Source of the DNA: Terriglobales bacterium
Lineage (GTDB): Bacteria; Acidobacteriota; Terriglobia; Terriglobales; Acidobacteriaceae
Reading direction: 5' to 3'
DNA: 64,000 bases
Assembly (NCBI GenBank): GCA_035651655.1
Contig: DASRFG010000013.1
Span: 50,168-114,167, forward strand
Below are positions 1 through 8,618 of the stretch, in pieces. The notes below the pieces were generated by a model, which saw only the letters and a program-made list of their open reading frames with translations, made no database searches and was not told the DNA's origin. A program made the position numbers and the translations under genes. Every line of letters begins with the position of its first letter. Position 1 is the first letter of the stretch.

Positions 1-270
1 CGCTGGCCATAGATTTGGGAGTTCGAGTCGGGCAATCCGCCGGGTGGGTCTCTCGCTGCGGCTTACCAAACCTTCCTGTGTGCCCAGAGCTGCAGCTGTA
101 AGTTATTAACCCGCAACCACTTCCTTTCCCTTCTCGACTTCTCGTTGACACTGTCGTGAACTAGGGCTAGTCTTTTCTGATTTGGTGGTACGTGAAATGC
201 TGCTAGGGCCCAGGTACTCCAGCTTTACAGTTCTTAGATCCAGCGAGCTCTCGGAGGGTGACGGAGGCGT

Positions 271-1623
271 ATGAGTCAAGCAGCCCCGGCCACACCGCCC
301 GACGTTCAATCCGCTCGCCGACGGCACCCCCGGTACCAACTTGCGGTTCCTCTCGCCGTAACCGTTTTTCGTCCGGCTACCACCACCCGCCTCACCGGTC
401 GGTCTCAAGATGTCGGCTTGGGTGGAATTCGCGGCGCAATGTCGGGCGAGTTGCGTCCCGGCGAAAGGGTTGAGCTGGAGTTTTCTGTCCCTTTTGCAAC
501 CACTCCATTCAAGATGCACGCCGTAGTTCGGCACAAGGATGAGCTTGAATTTGGATTCGAATTTCTCACCCTAAAGAGTGATCAGAGGCAGGCTTTAACC
601 AGTCTCGCAAAACTGCACGGCAAAGCACCCATCCTGAACCTGGTTGAGCAGCCTGCGCAGATCGCCGCCGCGCCGAAACCGGCGATTGTGATATGTGCGG
701 GCTGCGGGAACGAGTACACCGAGGACAAGGCCTTCTGTATTCTCTGCGGTCGTCCAGCGGAGGTACCGCCCGCGCCTGAAGTAGAAATTAAACACGACTT
801 AAACGCCAAGTTGTTCCGTCCCTCGGCTTGGGCCTCGGCCTTTAGGGTTTCTGCCCACTATTACGGGGTTTCCCGCGGTGCACACAACGCTGTCGTGGAT
901 ACGGTGGTCGCGCTTGTGTTCTTACTTACCCTCACCATTGGGGTGTGGCAATGGTTGAATACTCCGGCGGAGGATTCCCAGGCCAGTACCGTGGATATTC
1001 ATATTGGGAGCGTGCTTTTGCATCTGGATCCCACACCGCCTATGACACCGGAATCGCTGGCGTCGAGTCCGGCGGCCCAGGTCCTCTCGGGAACGTATCG
1101 GTCGGCGAATAGCTCGGACAATTCCTTATTCTCGGCGCTCGTACGGCCTGAGCGAAAGAACGCTTCTCAACCGCCGAGCGAGAGCATCGGCCAGCCGGGC
1201 AGCGCCAGCGCCGAGACGCCCAGGCGAATCACTGCGGGAACCCCGACATCCCCTGGAAGGCCTAAAGCACCGGAGAACCGTACGCCAATCCAACCCACGA
1301 ATGCGGGCGCGCAAAAGGTTCTAAACCTAGCTCCAAGCTCAGAGCGATCCTCAACTGGCGCCCAAGTGTCATTACTTCGCAAGATATTGCCTGTCTACCC
1401 GAATGAGGCTCGAGAGGAGCATGTGGAGGGGGACGTTGTATTGGCGGCGCTGATTGCCAAGGACGGCACAGTTGCAGAACTGCGTCCCCTCCGCGGACCC
1501 GAAATCTTGAGCGCCGCGGCCATGGATGCAGTCCGGCAATGGCGTTTTAAGCCTTACGAATTGAACGGCAAGCCAGTGGCAGTCGAGACCAGCATTCTGG
1601 TGAGTTTCCAACTTCCTAAATAG
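271..1623 (+). CDS. PilZ - zinc ribbon - TonB C-terminal fusion, membrane anchored
   Basis: A 450-residue protein joining three modules. Residues about 14-115 look like a PilZ domain: the c-di-GMP-binding RxxxR (R17, R21) and a DVGLGG loop at 47-52 in place of the usual [D/N]xSxxG. A zinc ribbon follows (C142, C145, C156, C159), then one membrane segment (about 208-228), a long Pro/Ser/Thr-rich spacer, and a TonB C-terminal domain from about 370 with the closing QWRFKPY motif. This order puts PilZ and ribbon in the cytoplasm and the TonB domain in the periplasm, where TonB C-termini contact outer-membrane receptors. The ATG follows GGAGG at 263-267. Coupling of c-di-GMP to TonB-type function is an inference. 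The amidase gene converges on it with a 24-base gap. Confidence 0.85.
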   Translation: MSQAAPATPPDVQSARRRHPRYQLAVPLAVTVFRPATTTRLTGRSQDVGLGGIRGAMSGELRPGERVELEFSVPFATTPFKMHAVVRHKDELEFGFEFLTLKSDQRQALTSLAKLHGKAPILNLVEQPAQIAAAPKPAIVICAGCGNEYTEDKAFCILCGRPAEVPPAPEVEIKHDLNAKLFRPSAWASAFRVSAHYYGVSRGAHNAVVDTVVALVFLLTLTIGVWQWLNTPAEDSQASTVDIHIGSVLLHLDPTPPMTPESLASSPAAQVLSGTYRSANSSDNSLFSALVRPERKNASQPPSESIGQPGSASAETPRRITAGTPTSPGRPKAPENRTPIQPTNAGAQKVLNLAPSSERSSTGAQVSLLRKILPVYPNEAREEHVEGDVVLAALIAKDGTVAELRPLRGPEILSAAAMDAVRQWRFKPYELNGKPVAVETSILVSFQLPK

Positions 1624-1647
1624 AAAACTACAACGTGCGAGCGGTGC

Positions 1648-3393
1648 TCAGGAGCGGTGTACGATCCGCAGCTTTGGGGCTGCTTCCGCATAATCAGGCT
1701 CGTTCTGTTCCCCGTCAGTGTCCTTATCGAGAACCGCTGAGTTTGGAGCTGCGGTTTCGGGAGCGGGCTGCGCACGAGTTGGACTCGCAAGCAGGAACGT
1801 CCAGGCAGCTATCAACAAAAGGGCAATCGAGACAAACGTGCGATTCGAAGCCACAAAGTCGAGCAGGGTATCGCTCCAACTCGTCGGACCGAAGTCAACC
1901 GCTACCGAACTCGCAGCCGCGGTCTGAGTCCGCGTGAGGGGTGAGATCCCGCCCAATCCCGCAACATAGTCGGATACCCCTGAATAAAGCGCTTGCGCGA
2001 TCTTCTGCCGATAGGCCGGATCTTTGAGTTCGCGCTCGTCATCGGGATTGCTGAGGAACGATATCTCGGTGAGAATGGCGGGCATATTAGCGCCGGTCAA
2101 AACGATGAATGGCGCTTCCTTGACGCCTCGGTTGTGAGCATTTGGCAGTTCTTTTGCCAAATTCTTTTCTACATCGGTCGCGAGCTCTCGCGACTCTTCA
2201 AGCCTCCCTGCCATGGCAATTTTTTGTACCAAGTCCCGGAGTTGGTTTACCGAGCGCTGCGAGACCATGTTCTCGCGTGCAGCTACTTCCAATGCCGCTG
2301 GAGATGAGGTGAAGTTTAGGTAATAGGTCTCTATCCCGTGGGCGGAATGATCAGGACTGGAGTTCGCGTGGATGGAGACGAAAAGATCTGCTTGTTCCCG
2401 GTTCGCCCTCTGGGTGCGGGCCTCGAGCGGCAGATAGACGTCAGTCACTCGCGTGTAGGAGACTTCGGCGCCCAGGTTCCTGAGGAGCTTGCCTAGCCGC
2501 ATGGCAACATCCAGAACCAGGTCTTTTTCCAGGACACCGGAAGGTCCAATGCCGCCCACATCATCGCCGCCATGACCGGGGTCAATCACGATTTTGCCGA
2601 TTTTCAAGCCCAGGGCGCGAATGAATGTACGTTGGCTTGCTGGCATCATCCCCGAGCCCGATAGAATGGCGGATGGCGCCAAGGGCCGGCTGGGTTTCGA
2701 ATGTCCCGCCATGGCTTCATCGCGCGGATTCACGTCGCCGATGGCAACCGCAGCGGTGACAATGGCTTTATTCCGCTCCGCCAAAACTGACTCATTTGAT
2801 GACCGAGTAGTTGCGGAAGCCTTCTTCCGTTCGGCAGGGCTGGCGCTGTTGCTCTTGCTTGAGGCAGGCTTATCGTCAGGTGGGCGTAGAGTCACCTGCA
2901 ATCGATAGGGATCAGGAATCAGCTGCGCGGAGTAGGAAACGGGCCGGGAGAGATCAAAGACGATGCGAGTCGCGCCATTTTCCGAGTGCGCCACTCGGAC
3001 ATTTCCCAAAAATCCGTCTCGTCCAGAGAATTTCTTGAGTAGGACAGCGGGTTCTAATTGCACATCAGATATATCGAAATAAAGACGCTCTGGTGCATGC
3101 AGATATCCGACCTTGTACTTCACCGCTCCATCCAGGTCTATGGCCACATTCGTGACCTCAGCACTCGACCAGTGGCGTACGGCCAGCACGGTTCGGCGGA
3201 CAGCGGCTTGGTTGGAAGAGTTGTCGTTCTGCGGAGTCTTCGAGCTTGGGGCTGAATTGCCAGCTACGCTCGTTGGCCGTGGTAAAACACGCGCAAATGC
3301 GGCTTTCCGGGTAAGCCCGAGCAGCATAAGAGAGCACATGCCACTTAACAGAAGCAAGCGCCAACTGCTCTTAATTAGGCCCCGGTCGGACAT
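1648..3393 (-). CDS. N-acetylmuramoyl-L-alanine amidase (AMIN + Amidase_3) with C-terminal membrane anchor
   Basis: Peptidoglycan amidase of the AmiA/B/C kind, which cleaves the lactyl-amide bond between MurNAc and the stem peptide in the periplasm. In the 581-residue form from ATG 3393 there is a signal peptide (about 1-35), an AMIN domain (about 70-170), a low-complexity linker, and the zinc amidase domain with ligands/catalytic residues H274 (DPGHGG), E289 (LEKDL), H342 (SIHAN) and E443 (TEISFLSNP). Unusually a hydrophobic segment lies at about 519-537 near the C-terminus, followed by a short acidic/Pro tail. A TTG 75 bases further upstream is in frame, but a TATAAA box at 3424-3429 lies between the two, so the ATG is preferred. 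No clear ribosome-binding site. Confidence 0.9.
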   Translation of the reverse strand: MSDRGLIKSSWRLLLLSGMCSLMLLGLTRKAAFARVLPRPTSVAGNSAPSSKTPQNDNSSNQAAVRRTVLAVRHWSSAEVTNVAIDLDGAVKYKVGYLHAPERLYFDISDVQLEPAVLLKKFSGRDGFLGNVRVAHSENGATRIVFDLSRPVSYSAQLIPDPYRLQVTLRPPDDKPASSKSNSASPAERKKASATTRSSNESVLAERNKAIVTAAVAIGDVNPRDEAMAGHSKPSRPLAPSAILSGSGMMPASQRTFIRALGLKIGKIVIDPGHGGDDVGGIGPSGVLEKDLVLDVAMRLGKLLRNLGAEVSYTRVTDVYLPLEARTQRANREQADLFVSIHANSSPDHSAHGIETYYLNFTSSPAALEVAARENMVSQRSVNQLRDLVQKIAMAGRLEESRELATDVEKNLAKELPNAHNRGVKEAPFIVLTGANMPAILTEISFLSNPDDERELKDPAYRQKIAQALYSGVSDYVAGLGGISPLTRTQTAAASSVAVDFGPTSWSDTLLDFVASNRTFVSIALLLIAAWTFLLASPTRAQPAPETAAPNSAVLDKDTDGEQNEPDYAEAAPKLRIVHRS

Positions 3394-3423
3394 TCGAGCG
3401 AAATCGCTCACAAGTTGCAACAG

Positions 3424-3429
3424 TTTATA
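3424..3429 (-). promoter_or_regulatory. Candidate -10 box of the amidase gene
   Basis: Read on the minus strand this is TATAAA, about 30 bases before the ATG at 3393. The -35 region is weak (TTCGTT-like, 15-base spacing). It helps choose the ATG at 3393 over the upstream TTG, which would lie outside the transcript. Confidence 0.4.
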
Positions 3430-3476
3430 CCGGAAACTCAGGAAAACGAACCCCCCAAAAGTTGACAAAAAGTAAG

Positions 3477-3570
3477 TGTCATTCCGAGAGGGCTTTAGAC
3501 ACCAGGAGCCCCTATCATCAGTCAGAGTTGTTGCGGGCTGTAGAGATTCCTCACTTCGTTCGGAATGACA
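3477..3570. repeat. Dispersed intergenic palindromic element, full copy
   Basis: An 11-base perfect inverted repeat, TGTCATTCCGA at 3477-3487 and TCGGAATGACA at 3560-3570, encloses about 70 bases between the divergent edges of the amidase and ligase genes. The right end (TAGAGATTCCTCACTTC..CGGAATGACATAC) recurs in degenerate form at 49081-49112. Elements of this appearance, whose translation gives VIPS/xARNL-like shadow peptides, are scattered between genes in several acidobacterial genomes. No coding capacity is seen. Confidence 0.7.
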
Positions 3571-3608
3571 TACGATCCTCGCGTCGCTGGAATTGACTTG
3601 GGCCGAGG

Positions 3609-5171
3609 TTATTTCGAGCGATCGCGTAGCTTGAAGCGCTGTAATTTGCCGGTGGCGGTTTTAGGGAGATCGGCCACAAACTCAACTGAACGCAGGCGCT
3701 TGAATGGCGGAAGCTTCTCGCTTACCGATTGCTGCAACTCGGACCCCAACTCCGGCGCGGGCTGGCTTCCGTTCCGCAGGACCACATAAGCAACTGGCTT
3801 TAGAAGTCCGTCTTTGTCCTCGCGGCCCACTACTGCCGCCTCCTGCACCGCGGGATGATCTACGAGCACGCTTTCTATTTCCACTGGACTTACCCACATC
3901 CCACTGACCTTCAGCATGTCGTCAGACCGTCCGGCATACCAGAAGTACCCGTCGGCGTCCTGATAATACTTATCGCCGGTGCGGATCCAATGGCCCTCGA
4001 TTGTGCTCTTGGTTTTTTCGTGCTGGTTCCAATAGGAGGCGCAGACGGCATCGCTTTTGATCAGCAAATCGCCTATGTCACCCGGGGCCACAGCCCTCCC
4101 GCGTTCATCCACGATCCGGGCCTCGTACCCAGGAATGATTTGCCCGCTGGACCCAGGCCGTACTGCTCCCTGCTTGTTGGCGATGAACATGTGGAGCGCC
4201 TCAGTGGATCCAATCGCATCAAGGATTTCAACCCCGAAGCGTTCCTTAAAGCGATGGAACAGGGCGGCCGGAAGCGCCTCACCGGCCGAAATTCCATAGC
4301 GGACAGAAGAAAGGCCGAAGTCAGGCCCCTCTCGCTGAAAATTTAACAGCGCAGCGTAGTTGGAGGGAACAGAGAAGAAGAGCGTCGGGCGATAACGTTC
4401 GATCACCTCATAAACTTCAGCCGGCCGATTTCTGCCGGGCCACAAAATACTTGTCCCGCCGACGGCTAGGGGAAAGTACAACCCATTGCCCAGACCGTAT
4501 GCAAAGTAGAGTTTGGCCACGCTGAAGCAACGCTCGTCGGCGGTGATCCCAAGAATGCCTTTTGCATATCGCTCGGCGCAGACCACCATGTCATGCTGCA
4601 GATGCACGCAACCCTTAGGAAATCCGGTACTGCCGGAGGAGTAGAGCCAAAAAGCAGCATCATCCTTGTGGGTGGGCTCGGGATCCAGTTGGGCCGAACT
4701 CTGTTGGATTAAGTGGCTAAATGATTCATATCCGGTGGGGGACGTACCAACCACCACCACGTGCTTCAGATATCGTAATTCGGAGCGGTCTATTGCCTGT
4801 AGCTGCGAGAGCAGTTCGTGACTGACAAATGCCACGCGCGCCCGGCTATCATTCAGCAAAAACGCATAGTCAGAGGGTCTTAGTAATGTGTTGACTGGCA
4901 CCGGGACGGCGCCGATCTTGATTGCGCCAAAGAAACTATAGGCAAATTCTGGCGTATCGAGGAGAAGCAGGAAAACGCGTTCTTCGATTCGCACCCCCAG
5001 CTGCCGGAGTCCATTGCCGACTCGATTGACGCGTTCGAAAAGCTGACCATACGTCACTCGATCTTCGCCACACTCAATGGCGATCTTGTCGCCGCGCCCT
5101 TCGGGAATATGCCGGTCCACGAAATATGTGGCCGCATTGAATTGATCTGGGAGGGAGAGCGGATCACTCAT
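3609..5171 (-). CDS. Benzoate-CoA ligase family protein (acyl-CoA synthetase, ANL superfamily)
   Basis: A 520-residue ATP-dependent CoA ligase that should adenylate a carboxylic acid, probably aromatic, and pass it to CoA in the cytoplasm. The P-loop YSSGSTGFPKG is at 177-187, the A8-type hinge GDKYYQDADGYFWYAGRSDDMLK lies near 400-425, and the acylation lysine is K509 in KTATGKLQ. The region after the P-loop (KLYFAYGLGNGLYFP) matches benzoate/4-hydroxybenzoate-CoA ligases better than acetyl- or fatty-acyl-CoA synthetases. It lies downstream of a molybdenum hydroxylase operon on the same strand but behind a terminator (5235-5262). No ribosome-binding site is visible; a -10 box ends 8 bases before the ATG, suggesting a leaderless mRNA. 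The exact substrate cannot be read from sequence. Confidence 0.85.
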   Translation of the reverse strand: MSDPLSLPDQFNAATYFVDRHIPEGRGDKIAIECGEDRVTYGQLFERVNRVGNGLRQLGVRIEERVFLLLLDTPEFAYSFFGAIKIGAVPVPVNTLLRPSDYAFLLNDSRARVAFVSHELLSQLQAIDRSELRYLKHVVVVGTSPTGYESFSHLIQQSSAQLDPEPTHKDDAAFWLYSSGSTGFPKGCVHLQHDMVVCAERYAKGILGITADERCFSVAKLYFAYGLGNGLYFPLAVGGTSILWPGRNRPAEVYEVIERYRPTLFFSVPSNYAALLNFQREGPDFGLSSVRYGISAGEALPAALFHRFKERFGVEILDAIGSTEALHMFIANKQGAVRPGSSGQIIPGYEARIVDERGRAVAPGDIGDLLIKSDAVCASYWNQHEKTKSTIEGHWIRTGDKYYQDADGYFWYAGRSDDMLKVSGMWVSPVEIESVLVDHPAVQEAAVVGREDKDGLLKPVAYVVLRNGSQPAPELGSELQQSVSEKLPPFKRLRSVEFVADLPKTATGKLQRFKLRDRSK

Positions 5172-5179
5172 ACCCGCGA

Positions 5180-5185
5180 ATCATA
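5180..5185 (-). promoter_or_regulatory. Candidate -10 box for a leaderless ligase transcript
   Basis: On the minus strand TATGAT ends 8 bases before the ATG at 5171. Transcription would start at or within two bases of the start codon, which fits the lack of a Shine-Dalgarno sequence (the intervening bases are TCGCGGGT). No convincing -35. Confidence 0.4.
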
Positions 5186-5234
5186 GCGAATTTGGCCAGC
5201 TCTGGCTTGTCCTCCTTGCCGCCAACTTCGGGGC

Positions 5235-5262
5235 AAAAAAATCCGGCCGTGCGGGCGGCCGG
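5235..5262 (-). terminator. Rho-independent terminator of the molybdenum hydroxylase operon
   Basis: On the minus strand CCGGCCG, a six-base loop and CGGCCGG (5262-5243) are followed by a T7 run (5241-5235). It lies 29 bases after the stop codon of the FAD-subunit gene and before the ligase gene, so the ligase probably has its own promoter. Confidence 0.85.
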
Positions 5263-5290
5263 AAGCGGTTGAACGTTTTATTGTTTACGT

Positions 5291-6148
5291 CTATTTGCCG
5301 GACTTGCCGGTAATTGCCTGTTGCAGCGCGCGGCGTGTGTACACCTCAGCCATGTGCTTGCGATACTCCGCCGAGGCGAAAGAGTCGCCGATAGCGTCAA
5401 TGTGCTCGGCAGCGTGCTTCGCCGCTTCTGCGACCTCGCTGGTGGGCTTGCCGCGCAGCGCATTTTCGGTGAACGTTGCACGGTAGGCCACCTCGCCGAC
5501 GCCGGTGATGCCGATCGCCACGCTTTGCACGCTGCCACCGCCAACCTTCACCACCACGGCCACGCCAACTACGGCATATCCAGAAGCGGGATGGTGAAAC
5601 TTCTTATAGGCAGTTGCAGCTCCGGTGGTTTTTGGCACCCTGACTTCCGTGATGATCTCGTCCGGGCGCAAACTGGTAGTGAACATCCCACTGAAGAACT
5701 CACGCGCGGGGATCACGCGCTCGCCCTTGCGGCTGAGGGCGACAATATCCGCGTCCAAAGCCAGAATGGCGGCGGGATAATCCGCTGCCGGATGGGCTCC
5801 GGCCAGGCTGCCTCCAATTGTGCCCCGATTGCGCACCTGCACATCGCCAATTTCATGTGCTGCTTGCGCCAGAAGCGGTGAAGCGTCGTGCAAGAGCTTC
5901 GAACTCGCCACCGCGGTATGCGTAGTTAGCGCGCCGACGATGATGCGATCGCCAGCATCGCGAATTGTATCCAGGCCCGCAATCCTGCCTAGGTCAATCA
6001 GCAGACTGGGAGCGGCAAGGCGCAACTTCATCGCTGGAAGCAGACTGTGACCACCGGCCAGCAGTTTGGCATCGTCGCGGGACGAGAGAAGATCGAGGGC
6101 TTCGTTCAAATTGCGAGGGGATTCATAATCAAACTGTGCCGGAATCAT
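5291..6148 (-). CDS. Molybdenum hydroxylase FAD-binding (medium) subunit, CoxM/CutM-like
   Basis: A 285-residue medium subunit of the xanthine dehydrogenase/CO dehydrogenase family. It passes electrons from the 2Fe-2S subunit to an acceptor through FAD. The two FAD-binding motifs are present: AGGHSLLP at 31-38 and TIGGSLAGAHPAADYPA at 110-126. The C-terminal CO_deh_flav_C region is complete. There is no room for the extra 4Fe-4S loop that marks 4-hydroxybenzoyl-CoA reductase beta subunits, so an anaerobic HcrB is unlikely. The start ATGA overlaps the stop of the large-subunit gene, showing translational coupling. It is the last gene before the terminator at 5235-5262. Confidence 0.92.
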   Translation of the reverse strand: MIPAQFDYESPRNLNEALDLLSSRDDAKLLAGGHSLLPAMKLRLAAPSLLIDLGRIAGLDTIRDAGDRIIVGALTTHTAVASSKLLHDASPLLAQAAHEIGDVQVRNRGTIGGSLAGAHPAADYPAAILALDADIVALSRKGERVIPAREFFSGMFTTSLRPDEIITEVRVPKTTGAATAYKKFHHPASGYAVVGVAVVVKVGGGSVQSVAIGITGVGEVAYRATFTENALRGKPTSEVAEAAKHAAEHIDAIGDSFASAEYRKHMAEVYTRRALQQAITGKSGK

Positions 6149-8607
6149 GCATTCCTCCTTCCAGCCTGCGAGCGCCCATTGCCGGAGGATCGCGAAGCCT
6201 TGTCCACCACAGCAGCTGCCACCGGCACTTTAGCGGCCGAGGCTTGCGCTGCCCTGATTGCCTTCCAGACTCGTTCCGGTTTCAGCGGCATATCAATGTG
6301 CCGAATCCCAAGCGGGGTCAGGGCGTCGCACACGGCGTTGACCATTGCCGGGGTTGAGGCGATCGTTCCCGCCTCGCCGACACCTTTCACCCCCATGGGA
6401 TTCACAGGTGAAGGCGTAGTCGTGCGCTCCAGGATGAACTCCGGGATATGCACGGCTTTGGGGACCGCATAATCCATCAGTGTTCCAGTAACGAGCTGTC
6501 CCTCATCGTTGTAAATCATTTCTTCGTACATGGCCTGCGCCATGCCCTGCGCTATGCCACCCTGGATTTGTCCATCCACCAGCAGCGGATTTATTACATT
6601 GCCGCAGTCATCAACCGCCACGTACTTCTCCACTTTCACTTCACCGGTTTCGGGATCAACCTCCACCGAGACCACATGGGTCCCGAAGGGGAAGGTGAAG
6701 TTCGAGGGCTCGAAGAAATGCGTGGCTTCCATGCCCGGCTCGAACCCTGGAGGGATGCTCTTTGCCGTGTAGGCGGCCAGGATTACTTCGCCAAAAGCAA
6801 GAGACTTCTTGCTGTCACCCTTTACGCCCACGCGTCCGCCACCTATGACAATGTCGGCAGGCTTCGCGCCGAGCAGGTGTGCGGCAAGCACGCCGATCTT
6901 GGCCCGCAGTTTTTCAGCCGCCATATAGAGCGCGCTTCCTCCTACAGCCGTAGCGCGGCTACCGAAGGTGCCGATCCCATAAGGAACAGCCAAGGTGTCG
7001 CCATGTACTACGGTGATGTCATCTGGGGTTATGCCCAACCGGTCAGCGATCAGCTGCGCGAATGTGGTTTCCTCGCCTTGACCATGTGGGGAAGCACCGG
7101 TAAGTATTGTTACCTTGCCGGTCGGTTCGATACGCACTGTGCCGCTCTCCCAACCTCCGGCCGGGGTGGCTACTGATGGGCCAATAGCGCAAATCTCCAC
7201 ATAAGTAGAGACGCCAATCCCGTAGTACTTACCTTCCTTCCAGCCGGTTTTCTGACGTGCCCGTAGTTTTTCATAGCCAGCAAGGTCCAGAGCTTTCTTC
7301 AGGCTCTGCTGGTACGCTGCGGAGTCGTAGAGCAATCCCGCAGCGGTAGTGAATGGGAATTCTTTGGGCAGAGGGAAGTTCTTTCGCCGTATTTCGACGG
7401 GATCGACTTTCAGTTCGCGCGCGGCGCAATCCATGATGCGCTCGATGTTGTAAGTGGCCTCCGGCCTTCCGGCGCCGCGATACGCATCGGTGGACATCTT
7501 GTTGGTGAACACGCCCACAATGTCAATCTGAAACGCCGGAATCTTGTAACAGCCCGGTTGCATTAGAGCGGTGAGCTGAGGAATCAATGGTGTGAGCAAC
7601 TGGTGATAGGCACCCATATCCGCCAGCAATTTCACTCTCAGCCCAAGAATGGTGCCATCCTTCTTGAGCGCAAGCTCCACGTCGCAAATGTTGTCGCGGC
7701 CATGGATGGTGGCCATGAAGTTTTCCCGTCGCGTTTCCGTCCACTTTACTGGCCGGCCCAGCGTCATCGCCAACTTTGGGACGAGCCCTTCTTCTGCATA
7801 CACGTTCAGTTTGCTGCCGAAGCCACCTCCCACCTCGGGGGCAATCACACGCACCGCGGTTTCCGGCAAACCCACCATGACTGAAACTTGCGTCTTTAAC
7901 AGATGAGGTATCTGGGTTGAAGACCACAGTGTAAGCCGCTTCTCTCCCGGCAAATATTCCGCAACCACGGCGCGCGGCTCCATCGCGATTGGCGCCAGCC
8001 TCTGATTGACGAAGCGCTCCTTCACAATGTGGTCGGCCTGCTTAAATGCTGCGTCAATGTCGCCAGTCTTGATCTGATGAGTGAACGCCTGGTTGGAACC
8101 GAACTGCTCATGAATGATCGGGCTACTTTTCTGGATGGCCTTTTCCATGTCAACAACCACTGGCATGGGTTCATATTCCACGCTCACCAGCTCCGCGGCG
8201 TCGCGGGCTATATAGCCATCTTCCGCAACAACGGCGGCCACTGGCTCTCCTACATAACGCACGCGATCTTTCGCCAGGACAGGATGAGGAGGGATTTTTA
8301 AATCCGGCATCGCGATGGCGCAGGGAATATTTCCCACCTCTGCCATATCAGCCGACGTGACTATGGCTACCACCCCAGGAACAGCGCGAGCGGCGTCAGT
8401 GTTGATGGAAATAATGCGGGCATGCGCGTGCGGTGAGCGAACAATGGCGCAACGAGCGACGTTCGGCAGCCGAATATCGTCAGTGTAGTGGCTGATGCCG
8501 CGGATCAAGCGTGGATCCTCTTTGCGCTTAAACTTCTGGCCGACCCACTGCCCGTTCGCCTTGCCGTTCTTGCCGTTTTTTCCGTTGGAACTTCCATTCT
8601 TCGCCAT
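6145..8607 (-). CDS. Molybdenum hydroxylase large (molybdopterin) subunit, form-II CoxL-like
   Basis: An 820-residue catalytic subunit of the xanthine oxidase family, carrying the Mo-molybdopterin (usually cytosine dinucleotide) cofactor. The active-site loop is AYRGAGR (375-381), the signature of form-II proteins, not the AYxCSFR of genuine CO dehydrogenases, so CO oxidation is not supported. The conserved base E745 sits in GVGEAGT. GGFGSK (260-265) and the ERIMD region are as in the family. The first 20 residues are a Gly/Asn/Lys run (GKNGK repeats) and the last about 30 are Ala/Ser-rich; both look like unstructured additions. It follows the 2Fe-2S gene by 11 bases and overlaps the FAD gene. 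The substrate is unknown; aldehydes or N-heterocyclic/aromatic compounds are typical. Confidence 0.93.
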   Translation of the reverse strand: MAKNGSSNGKNGKNGKANGQWVGQKFKRKEDPRLIRGISHYTDDIRLPNVARCAIVRSPHAHARIISINTDAARAVPGVVAIVTSADMAEVGNIPCAIAMPDLKIPPHPVLAKDRVRYVGEPVAAVVAEDGYIARDAAELVSVEYEPMPVVVDMEKAIQKSSPIIHEQFGSNQAFTHQIKTGDIDAAFKQADHIVKERFVNQRLAPIAMEPRAVVAEYLPGEKRLTLWSSTQIPHLLKTQVSVMVGLPETAVRVIAPEVGGGFGSKLNVYAEEGLVPKLAMTLGRPVKWTETRRENFMATIHGRDNICDVELALKKDGTILGLRVKLLADMGAYHQLLTPLIPQLTALMQPGCYKIPAFQIDIVGVFTNKMSTDAYRGAGRPEATYNIERIMDCAARELKVDPVEIRRKNFPLPKEFPFTTAAGLLYDSAAYQQSLKKALDLAGYEKLRARQKTGWKEGKYYGIGVSTYVEICAIGPSVATPAGGWESGTVRIEPTGKVTILTGASPHGQGEETTFAQLIADRLGITPDDITVVHGDTLAVPYGIGTFGSRATAVGGSALYMAAEKLRAKIGVLAAHLLGAKPADIVIGGGRVGVKGDSKKSLAFGEVILAAYTAKSIPPGFEPGMEATHFFEPSNFTFPFGTHVVSVEVDPETGEVKVEKYVAVDDCGNVINPLLVDGQIQGGIAQGMAQAMYEEMIYNDEGQLVTGTLMDYAVPKAVHIPEFILERTTTPSPVNPMGVKGVGEAGTIASTPAMVNAVCDALTPLGIRHIDMPLKPERVWKAIRAAQASAAKVPVAAAVVDKASRSSGNGRSQAGRRNA

Positions 8608-8618
8608 CGCTCACCTTC

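Noticed and set aside
18..40. GAGTTCGAGTC at the left edge resembles a tRNA T-loop
   Set aside because: The flanking bases (GGGAG and CGGGC) do not pair as a T-stem and no acceptor or anticodon arm is seen.
106..534. 142-codon frame on the minus strand overlapping the PilZ-TonB gene
   Set aside because: It is a shadow in a GC-rich coding region, with no start signal and low-complexity composition.
6145..8607. Aerobic CO dehydrogenase (CoxL)
   Set aside because: The active-site loop is AYRGAGR (form II), not the AYxCSFR needed for the Mo-Cu CO dehydrogenase.
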